A stretch of 64,000 nucleotides of DNA from Rhynchonema sp. JSB1_4 (taxonomy: Eukaryota > Nematoda > Chromadorea > Monhysterida > Xyalidae), in NCBI GenBank assembly GCA_030248065.1, contig JASAMV010001644.1, forward strand, positions 1-64,000, given 5' to 3'. Positions 54,201 to 64,000 of this stretch are shown in pieces. A model generated the notes under the pieces. The model searched no databases. It was given only the letters and a program-made list of their open reading frames with translations, and was not told the DNA's origin. Each line of letters opens with the position of its first letter. Within the stretch, counting starts at the first letter, position 1. Made by a program: the position numbers and the translations under genes.

Positions 54201-57200
54201 GGTATGTATGTACTAGCTCTGAACTATGAGTCGGGGCGGGCGGGGTAGTGGTTCAATTACTTCACACGCCCATAATCCTTGTCAGGTGTTCATTAATCCG
54301 ATCAATGGGACTGAAAGCGACAACCTGAGGTGTCATATCATCAAGCACGTCCAGCCTCTGATATTTATTTTTGAAATGACTCGTTGGCGTGGTGCTGCCA
54401 CCTTTTCCCGAGCACGCGAATGCCTCCCATTCACCTACATATGTAGGTATGTAATTCAGGCCACATTTGTGAGACCCGTTATTTGGCACGCCGGCTCCGA
54501 ACGGGTTTCAAATCCGGGGACCAGATCCTCCCACACAATAGTGGCTCGTCACATCTGTGCTGGCTTTGGTGCTCGTGAAAATTAGAGGTCGAAAAAAGCA
54601 GAGAGCCAGCCGGCGGTGGGGAATCATGAATTCCAGCACTGCCTGCTAGGCCATTAATGACTTTCTCGTCTCTGGCTTGTATGTATTTCTGGCTGTTGTT
54701 GTTTCGAAGTTATAGCCGGCTTCAGGCTTCGGCTCCGCATGCGCTGGAGGTGGGCTTCCAATTTTTATTCAGCCCCTGCATGCCATTTTGGCTCAGCGCT
54801 TTGTTTAATATGGTATCTCTGATCGTCGCACGTGCTTCGACGCTGCTATATACGAGAGGTATACCTATATTTATCCACGTGTCAGCTGAATCTGGGAACA
54901 TATAACGTTGAAAGTGCGTGGCGTTTACAGTTTTAGTTATGGAGGCATCTGGCTGTAATTATGATGTTGCACTCTCCCTTTCCACGCATTCCTATTAAGC
55001 TTTTTAAAGTGAGTTTGCAAAAAATGCTTGGCGGCGCTTGTTTGTTTTCCGCCATTTTGTCAGAAAATGGAGAATAGGCATCATGCCATACTGTAGATTT
55101 TTGATTAGGTAACTTACCATAGAAAATAGATTTTTAATTGGTTGCTTTGTGATGTTTCACAGAGATCACACATTTCCACAGAACAAAAAAAAATAGAAAA
55201 ATTTGAGGCCGGCCTGTGTAAACCACAAGGTAATCCAACCAACAAGTTTTCAGAGTTCTTCAGAGATATTGCTCTGTTGAGCGAGATATGAGGTATTGTA
55301 CCAGTGTCTGAAAAGAGAGTGTTCCCTTTCCATTTGAAAGAATGTGCTCCATGCGATTAATGTGCTTGGACCTTGCACTTTGAGAGGTATGTATGTATCG
55401 TGCTACTGTTGCCATATTTTTTTAAGAGTTCCAAATATTTCGTGGTCAAATGTTTCGCACACGATGATCAAGCTTTGAACCATTCAAAATTCTTCCACTG
55501 CGCCCCGCGCACATTCAATACGTACGTGCTTGCGCGCTTCTTTTGGGTGACATGTCCACACTAAAAACCCTTTCTTGGCAAAATACTCCAAACCGAAAGA
55601 GCAACTTTCTCCATGATGGTACAGACAGAAGCGATCCAAGTTAAATGTTAGTGCCCATAAGCGTGTAAGCTCAAAGTCACGGTACTACGGCTTGGTGACC
55701 ACTTAAGAAACGGAAACTGATACTGAAAGCAGCTGTAGATGGCCCGTACTTAAACGTCTGAAGACAAATTTTGTCCTACATCGACTTTAAGATGTACTAC
55801 ACATGTATGCTCATGCGTGATGATATGTTATTTTTGTAGTTCTTTTCGCGTCACGCAAACGTATACGCGTGCGCAGCGAGAATTTACCGACCGCTTTTTG
55901 TTTCTAAAACTGGGTTCGCCACGGTTTACTTGTGTGTATCTTTGCTGCGACCTGTTTTTGGGAGAACTATATGGTCCGGCTTTTAAGACCACACGCGCTC
56001 ACTCTGCTGAGGCTTTCTTCCGAAATTTGGCTTGAATTTCCGCATGTTTCTACCTGGATTTTGGAGTGAAATAGGGGGAAATGATATACTGGGGTCGTAC
56101 AGGTGGGTTGCCTTGAAAAATCAGGTTCGGGGTTCTCAAGAAGATGCGATAGCCGACCAAGTGTAAGGTGCAGGTTTGCAATCATGACGGCTCAAGTGAT
56201 TAACCAGTCTTTCAATGCTTCGTGTTTGAGCAGTGCCGCTTTTGGTGTCCTTCCTGTGTACTTGCCAGATGGAATTTCAATTTTGAACACAGCAGTAGCG
56301 CGCTTTCCTGTTGAAAATTCGTTCTTGCCGCCATCGAGTTTGGATGGTCTCACCGGAGATATTCTGTGGACAAACACGGAAGAAACAGAACACGCACAAT
56401 GCTGGGCTATCCGTTCCGTTCGTTTAGTGAGCGTGAATATTATGTTTTTCGGAGTTCGTGCGTCCTTTTTGTCACTCGGTGAGTTGGAGTTCGGTGAACA
56501 TGCATTAGTGCGATTGCATGTCCACGGTATATTCATGTGAATACCTACAGGTGGACACTCCGATCCCGCACACAAACACTGTTTTTCGGTTAGGTTCCAT
56601 AGCGTTTCGGTTTCAGCACGATTTCATACTGTTGGAGAAAAACTGCAATTCATATTGTTGTATCATAACACAATTCATTCGAAACATTCACAACTTATAA
56701 GGCTTGAAGCGTGACAGGCGACCATTGTCAGAATAGGGGTGTCTTTGTGTCTCGAAATTGCGAAGGTTAAATTTCGCACTTTGTAACCGGAAAGGGGAAA
56801 ATTATGGGGCAGAGGAGACTATCGGCTTTCTATTGGACAGGATTTCCGGCCCGGCTCTGCAGCAGCTGTGTGCTGGCTGAGTAGCACTTTCGGACAAATC
56901 GTGGCACCTGTGATTGGATGTGACTTTATTTTATATCCTCATCGCAAGTATTTTTCGTTTTTTTTTGAAAAAAAAAACCGCTTTAGTATTAAGTGCATCT
57001 GTCAAATGTATGCGTGACGGCTGGTCAGATATGAACGTACCACCGAGCTAGAATGTTGAAGGTTCAGTTCAACACACTGAAGTTGTTTTGTGTTTAAAAA
57101 TAGTCGATAAATGTTGTGAAGCGCACATAGCGAAATCCCATAGCGCATGGAGCCGAACCTGTGGTTTTCACTACTGTAGGTGTCGTTATTTTGTTAAAAC

Positions 57201-58689
57201 CGACTCCCAGCATTAACAAGGTCTGCCTTACTTTCTGTATTGTTCGTTTCGCCTTTTCCAACGTATAGTCGATCCATCAGCTCCATGGCACTTTTGACTA
57301 GAAGGTTCAGGTTCCGTTGTGAAAAACTGTTCCTCCGCACCGCAATGTCAGAGAAAACGGGGCACAAAAGTAAAAAAAATCCGATTTCTCTCTTTCATTT
57401 CTTTTTCGTAGGCCGACCAGAACCGAAACATCATTGGATCCTACCAAGCTTTTCAGCTGAAAAAGTTTCATGAGCTGATGAATGGACTATACATCATTTC
57501 CATTCTATTGAATGTAGGCTGATCAGCTTTGTCGGGGTGCTCGTGCGCTCATGAAATCATGCAGATCACCAGATCCGAACCCTGTCCGTTTCACTGAATG
57601 AAAACCCACAGCCATAATACATCATGTTATTAAATAATACAAGCACACAACGACGCAACAGCTGCTTTCTTGCCCCGTCATGAGAACTTGAACAGCTGTT
57701 GTGAATACATCTTGCCGGAGTTTTCCACTCAAAGACCCATGATTAGAGCCATCGGCGGTCTCAACAGTTTTCAACAAGCCCTCGGAGACTCTGCTTACCA
57801 GTTGGATTCTTAACTTTTTCTCAATCCGACCGAGACATGAACGTTTCCACGAACGGATGTATCGACAGAATGTTCAAGTAACATGTCACAGTTGGGAATA
57901 TGTCGTACTTTTGCATGCGTCTTATTGTGAACTACGCGATTGAATACAACGAATAAATGAAAATAATTTATCAATTTTCACTCAGACCGGGGCTCTATGT
58001 GAAAAACTCCGGTGGCAAATGTATGTATTGCAGCTGGTTCTTTGTTGCATGTAATTAGTCGCTATTTATGTTTCGCCAATGACGAACTTTGCGATCTAGG
58101 TAACCGCGAGGGAGCACTTATCCTGATCCAGAAAAATTACAAACACGATGCCCTGTTTGATGGTAGGAGGGCTCACAAACGAATCACTTCAGAATAGTTC
58201 GCGTGTTTACCTGCTCAGGGGTCCCCACCAGTGTTCAGCAAGTGGATGTCTAGGTACCATAGCCACTTTCTGCTTCGGTGTCTATAAGATGTGGGACGAG
58301 AGCAGCTCTAACACCCGTCCTTGTCCTGAGTGTCACTTAAAAATCTCTCTCGCCCACCACGTCTGGTCTTACATGATCGTTTGCATTGTATATCACCTTT
58401 CTCGCGGTCAGCACGTGGTCATTTGATGTATTTTTGAATTGGCGCAATGTCCTGCTGCACCGCTGATTTTGTGAAAACAAACCGGACAAAGCTCACAGCC
58501 GGATATCGCAGTCTCTGTCTCAGACATTCTCGGACTTCAACTCATCGTCGTTACTCCTCATCCACCTTTTGGTGCGCAACTCGAAAACTCGCCACGAAAT
58601 TGAGCAGTTGAGCACTTGCCACCGGACACAGACGCTGCCCATACATATTTAGGTACGGGCATGTGCAATTGCACCTGGGCGCCAAGTGC

Positions 58690-59170
58690 CACAGATTCCC
58701 CAGCTCGCTTTGGTCCCCGCGACAGAATTGAGTTGGGTGACAATATGTGGCGAAAAGTTGATCCTGGAGGTAATTCAGGTCGGAGAATACGAATCCGGGC
58801 TCCATTTGGTCGCGCGATCTTTCTAAAAGGTGTTTAAACGGCTCGGGCACAGTTTGGGGCCATCTGAACGATTGTGCTCAAAATTGTATTCTGGGTTCAT
58901 CTAGGTATACTGAATAAGTCTTCCTAGTCGGTTTTTGCATATGCAGAAATTGGCCCAAAAATCTGTTTCAGCACACTAAGCAAACTCTCGCAAACCAATT
59001 TGGAACATAAAAAGGTGAACCAAATGGTGCCTGACCCCTTAAACACTTTAGATTGATCACGTGACCGAATAGACCTCGGGTTCGGATTCCCCGACCCAAA
59101 TTACCTCCTGGACGAACTTTTCGCCACAAATTTTCACCCAACTCAAATTTGTCAAGGGGTGACCAAGGGC
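58690..59170. repeat. Large imperfect inverted repeat
   Basis: About 160 bp at 58690-58855 (TGAGTTGGGTGACAATATGT, GTGGCGAAAAGTT) is repeated in reverse complement at 59022-59170 (TTTGAGTTGGGTGAAAATTT, GTGGCGAAAAGTT) at roughly 80% identity. Both arms stay open in the same frame (WRKV.PGGN.GR.IR.R..FG). Confidence 0.75.
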
Positions 59171-60694
59171 GAGCTGAGAATGTGTGGCGCTTGGTGTCCG
59201 GGTCTGCAATAGTCCCCCGCCGAAACCGATCTAACGTTCGAAGCGAACCCGATACATTATTACGTGTTTCCAAACAAAAACTGCACACGCGCGTGCGTGT
59301 CCGTTTATTTTTCATTCTCTCTCTTGAAAAACTAAATTAGATCTTCAGAAAGAAAGAGACAGACAGAGACGGGGCGCGTTTGGGTGCTTTGCTGGTTGAG
59401 TGGGAACCATGTGGACCCCATGTGCTCTGGTACCATAGGAAAATATTATCGGGTGCCATTGGTCTGTTGTGACCTGAGCTCATAATGTTCGTTTTGTGTG
59501 AAACATCAGCCATACACGAATTATCTTTGTTTCCTTAATAAAGATTGATGACGTGAAAATCAGCTGCCTGTACCCGTCGCGAACCAAGGGCCCTTGATTG
59601 TTTTGCTGTGTTCATGAACCTGCGTTGTTATTCGGGTGGGTTATTGGAAAATAAGACACGACACGTTCACAGTAGCGACTCATAAAGACACACACTCACA
59701 CAAGCACACCAGAATGTTAAGTAATTTGACGGGGCCCTTTTGGTTCGGTTCTGTTCATCAAGAACGTAAAAACGTCTGGAAATTGGCAACGGCAAAGAAG
59801 GCCGATCTCTTGAAACTGGTGTGCCTGAAAATTCTCTTTCACAAATGCACACAGCTACTGTATGGTCAGCCAGCGGGGACCGTGTAAGGATACAGTACAC
59901 CGACCGGTGGAGGGCCCCATGTTTCTTGAGCAATCTGGCGTTTCCATCCTTAATTGGCGGTAGGTGTACCACATTGTCACAATGTGTTGTTTTAGAACGA
60001 ATTCATAACAAAATTTCATAGGAGATAGGATTTGATAGGTCATACCCATCATTGAATTGTTTACTTGCAAAATTATTATGTTTCGCCAAGTTTTTGACAG
60101 TCTCTGGCCCAAAGATTTTTGTCTTGGCACCTATCATAGAGACTGTAGCCGTATCCAACCTACAGTGTGAGTTAATTGATTACAATTAGAACAAGCCTTT
60201 ATCCGCAAAAAAATTCACTCACATGACTGACTACCTTTCAATTGTTATGGCGTGCCAAAAAAATGAAACAAATTTCTGAGAGTAAAAGCACGTTTTATTT
60301 GTCTATATCGACAGGTTGATCAGCGGGCAAATTGTGCAAATCCATTTTGGACCAAGAAAGAACCAGAACTAATTCTGTATTCGGACCAGAGTGTTGGCGC
60401 AAATTGCACTTTTTCCTTCTGGACGATTAAAAATGACTTTGTCCCCTCTGTCTCTGTCCCCAGTCACCACTTCATGCTACAAAGTCTCCTGTACCACGTC
60501 GTATCTGTAGCTTGTAATTCCACCAGAGTGGCGACAATATGATGAATGACATTTTCAGCTTAATTAAAGCAGAATTCTGGCGGCGACCGTCGCGCCGTAA
60601 AGGGGCGGATATTATTTGCTTTATCGCTGGCATATACCTCACAGATTGGGCTAATTGTTTGATAGTCGACGCAAATGGGCAGCGCTGGTCATCA

Positions 60695-60830
60695 ACGTAA
60701 GCAGCCCTGACCAAAGCAGCCCTAAATCAGCACCATGAAATGTGTAAACATGCCATTGAGTTGCGTTGATCACTGGGTTTGACCATGTGCGTTGACTACA
60801 TGAATACAGCACGAGTCACAGATTGTAGAG
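60695..60830. repeat. Dispersed repeat, GTTGCGTTGACCA type, copy 2
   Basis: Matches 31317-31442 in several blocks (AGCCCTAAATCAG/AGCCCTGAAT, GTTGCGTTGA, GACCATGTGCGTTGAC). Confidence 0.5.
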
Positions 60831-62685
60831 GTTACGCGCGTGTCTCTGGGCAGGGCAGCCCGGTTTCCGTGGCCATGGAAAAAACAGGTTGATGGGATGC
60901 CAGCGAATTTGTGACTCATGAGCCTTTTCATGTTCACCATAGTTTGACTACTTGCAACAGTTGCAAGCAACTTACTTGCAACTTGCAATAACATGACCTC
61001 TGCGTTGCCACTGAACAAGGACAGTGCCACGTGCAAACAGGTCCGATCTGGACCCATATAACATGCCCACGCCCCTCTTTGAAGTATTCTTTTTTTGAAA
61101 TTGTGTTCTTAAATGTAGGGTTCTTGGAGTAGCATCGGAGTCAACAATGTTATCAAATAGTCACAGCTTTAAGCGCGTCAAAAGCGATGCAGAGACGGCA
61201 GCGGATAATTAATCCAGGGAAGAACAAATTCGCTTTACGTGGGCGCTTTCAAAGCGGTCTATTTCCGTTACATCGAATGATATGTGTTTGTGCCACGGTG
61301 CGCTTAACACTTAGTGACGGCTATTAACGTCATTAGCGTCAACATCGATGTTAATGCAAAGATAAGTAGACGGATGACGTGATTGCGCGACTTGCGTATA
61401 TGTAGGACATTTACATTTTTTGAAATAACCCTGCTTACAGTATCACGCACAAAATGTCCCGCACTACATTCGCCGTAACCGCACATGCATAGTGTCAGGC
61501 TTATAGTAATGTCGTCAAATCACATGTATTGTGTTGGGGCTCATGTATTATTGCCTGTTCGACCGCTTTATTTGACGACAAAACTATTAGCCATAGTGCC
61601 ATCTACACGTGACCTGGTGAGCACGCAGCGCCCAACTGAGCTCAGCTATCTTTGATATCTGTTTCAAGTTGTGACAAAATTCCAGGTCATTTCAAATATA
61701 TTCACAACGTCAGGAACGCCAGACGTTTCGCTCTGTCACCTGCCACCGAACCACTGGTCCTCGAAGATGCGTATATTTTCAGGCACAGCTGTTTTAGAGC
61801 GGAATCAAAGTTTGTGGTCGTACTGGATCACGCGCGATATTTTTCAATAAAAATCCTGGGAGATTTTGTGATGATCAGTGACTCTAGTGGAAAAGATTTA
61901 TTTTCTTGATTCAAAAAAACTTTGGTGACCAAGGCAGGTAAGATCCGATGCGATACGATCTTCAAGTTTGATATTGGCCTCAGGGCTGAGCCAGTCTTTG
62001 AATGAGCAGGGCTCAAGCAGGGTCGCAAGTTCGGGACCGGGATCAGGACGTAATTCGAGATTTTTGCGATCGGGATTCGAAGTCCATAATATCCAAAACC
62101 ATTTCGGAATCCCGAACATGGGGATGGGATTTGGGATCCCGTTTGACCCCTAAGTCGGACCAGTACTCGTGGGGGTCAAATGAATTGAACCCAAAGCAGG
62201 CGCCTGGAGCTTTTTCGTTTCCAATAGGTGTCGGATATCGGCATTTGATGCCATGCCTACAGTCAATATATGCAACGAAATATTCGTAAACGTTAGGGTC
62301 CCCCGCGCATATCCATGTGCTCAGCTAAAGTTTGTAAGCAATCGATTTTTTACAGAGTGGTGTTTAATGACCGTTAATTAATTTCGGCTTCATGAGAGCG
62401 TGCGTGCGATTTTTAAACGTTACTCCACAATGTGCAATTTATGTACGCCGGCATGTATGCATGATGACACATCCCATGTTTTCACGCTTCGATGCTGCTG
62501 GACACTTTTTTGTACGTGTGGAAATCCCCCAGGCTGACTGTGCGTCAAACTCCGACTGCAATATTAGAACACCCGGAGTCGACTTAGCCCACAGTTTCGT
62601 GCAAGTGAATCATGATTATTTTCATAATTTCACAACTATGCGTCCCAAGACAGCGTCATTTGTGTGATGCAATGCCTGCCGTACG

Positions 62686-63178
62686 CAGGGTTGGGCAAAA
62701 AACGTTTGTTTTCAAAAATTCGTTTTTTAAAAAAACTTTTAAAAAACGTTTTTTTAAAAACGCCCAGATGACTGAAACATGTCCTAAATAAAAGTTGGAA
62801 ACCGCCCATGTGGGGTAGAGAACGTGGTTAAATGAAGTAATTCTATGTGTTCTGGGGCAAAATAAACGGGCTTCAACCCTTTTCTAGCGAGTTGTTAACA
62901 TTCCATATCAGACCCGCATCATGGGACCAACTTTGGCCGGGGTCATCATTGAAAGTCAAACTCCATCGTATCTCGACAAAGTAAAAATTGGTCGAAAATT
63001 TTTTGAAAAAATGGGACAAAAAATTGATTTTCCTTGAAAATTAGGGTACTTTCCCTGAAAAAATCAGGGAAAATCAAGAAATTCAGGGTTTTAAAAAACC
63101 AAAAACTACCCAGACGTTTTTAAAAAAAACGTCGTGTTTTTAAGAAAAAAACGCCGTCGTTTTTTTTGCCCAACCCTG
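62686..63178. mobile_element. hAT-like MITE, CAGGGTTGG family copy D
   Basis: 493 bp from CAGGGTTGGGC to GCCCAACCCTG. Interior close to copy A at 12833-13266. Flanks GCCGTACG and GCCGTTCA share the first five bases, a decayed 8-bp duplication. Confidence 0.8.
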
Positions 63179-63392
63179 GCCGTTCAGCGTGACGGTGCTT
63201 TCGTTTCGTGTTAATGCTCAGGCCCGCAGCTTAACGAAAAATACTTTGAAACATACATCTTACAGGAATGATTCATATTCCTACATCAACAAAATTTCCT
63301 CGGCAGAATCCCCCAAGATGACCTAGACCGCCGGGATCGCGTTTTGTGTCTGGGGCGGAAGCTTCGAATATCCATTTCCATCCATTAACAGG

Positions 63393-63891
63393 ATGTGCCG
63401 AATTCCATCATTATTTCTCGCCATCAACTTTATGCACTGGGCTGCCAGTTCGTCGGTGACTACGCAAATCACGCCCGGGACCGAAATCGATGAAACTGAG
63501 CTCGACAGGTTTGGTGTATCGATATCTGCTCAAAAACCTGCGTTTGGTTTGACGGCATTTACAGTTCTGGGAACAAAATCCTGTGGTAATATCTTTGTGG
63601 TAAGGTCCACTGACGGCGGTAGAATCTCAAAATCGTTTTATTTCCGGTACAGTCACACTGTTCGCAGCGCTGACTCATTTTGACCTAAAAAAACACGGCC
63701 TTTCGAATTTTCACCATTCCAGGCCCGCATCATCCAAGCAGGATGTTTCGCGCCGCGTCGCCGATAATGAACCGTGCATTGAAACATCACTGCAGCGTCA
63801 GTCAATAGTGATCGATCTGTTGAACGACTACGACAAGACCGTGGTGCCCGCTAACGAGAGCGTTAGCGTCGACGTTGAGCTCACCGTGCAG
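63393..63891 (+). CDS. Cys-loop ligand-gated ion channel, first two exons (partial)
   Basis: Exons 63393-63508 and 63723-63891 join in frame and encode 95 residues. The first gives a signal peptide (MCRIPSLFLAINFMHWAASS). The second reads LQRQSIVIDLLNDYDKTVVP then VSVDVELTVQ, the standard opening of the extracellular domain in nicotinic/GABA/glycine-type channels (L...LL..YD..V.P....V.V...L). The donor CAG|GTACAT is at 63891. The rest (Cys-loop, four TM helices) would lie right of the window, so ion selectivity and ligand cannot be told. Confidence 0.75.
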
Positions 63892-64000
63892 GTACATTGA
63901 CAATATTTTTTGGGAGAAACTTTTCAAGCGCATTGCCTGATCCGTAAAGCGCACGCAGCTCGAGCAGCCAGCTGAGTTTCGGAGGAGCATTTCGCAAATC

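Larger units (their letters stand above)
51288..63392. other. Gene-poor region
   Basis: 12 kb without a recognised gene on either strand. Overlapping open frames at 56103-56575 on both strands could include an exon (one ends at a GTGAGC donor), but no family is recognisable. Contains an inverted repeat (58690-59170), a dispersed repeat (60695-60830) and a hAT-like MITE (62686-63178). Confidence 0.45.

Noticed and set aside
56103..56575. Overlapping open frames on both strands (145 and 127 codons)
   Set aside because: Either strand could be coding; no domain, partner exon or codon evidence decides it.

Overview
This is eukaryotic nuclear DNA from an animal. Genes are split into many short exons with GT..AG introns, some only about 45-60 nt long, and the spaces between exons are full of foldback DNA transposons. 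A Morgue gene (C4 zinc finger + F-box + inactive E2 domain, known mainly from protostomes) together with a ROR-type receptor kinase points to a protostome invertebrate. A tardigrade or a related ecdysozoan would fit, but I cannot confirm the species from sequence alone.

Layout, left to right. 213-380 (+) is the last exon of a probable ionotropic glutamate receptor. 1699-8220 (-) is a complete nine-exon Morgue gene. 8800-11070 is a dense transposon nest with four elements inside one another. 11217-11378 (-) is the first coding exon of a SMIM15-like small membrane protein. 12399-14866 (+) is a tentative Tctex-type dynein light chain gene. 17772-20979 and 21673-26744 (+) are two tandem, complete 12-exon TTC38 genes; the second carries a 514-bp (CA)n tract directly before one of its splice acceptors. 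27279-28259 (+) is a three-exon single-pass membrane protein I do not recognise. 30077-43907 (-) is a 20-exon ROR receptor tyrosine kinase (Ig, Frizzled CRD, kringle, TM, kinase). 43.9-63.4 kb is gene-poor; the only convincing gene is a two-exon secreted cysteine-rich protein at 50728-51287 (+). 63393-63891 (+) holds the first two exons of a Cys-loop ligand-gated ion channel running off the right edge.

The genes do not form an operon or a common pathway. They are ordinary single animal genes plus one tandem duplication. The most distinctive features are the catalytically dead E2 in Morgue, a highly over-represented octamer TGAAACAT spread through exons, introns and spacers, several transposon families with intact target-site duplications (hAT-like 8 bp, piggyBac-like TTAA, TA), one filled/empty-site pair, and patchwork similarity between the two TTC38 copies.

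All exon models come from reading splice signals and protein families by eye. Every exon listed for Morgue, both TTC38 genes and ROR joins in frame with its neighbours (phase checked), which is the main support for those models.
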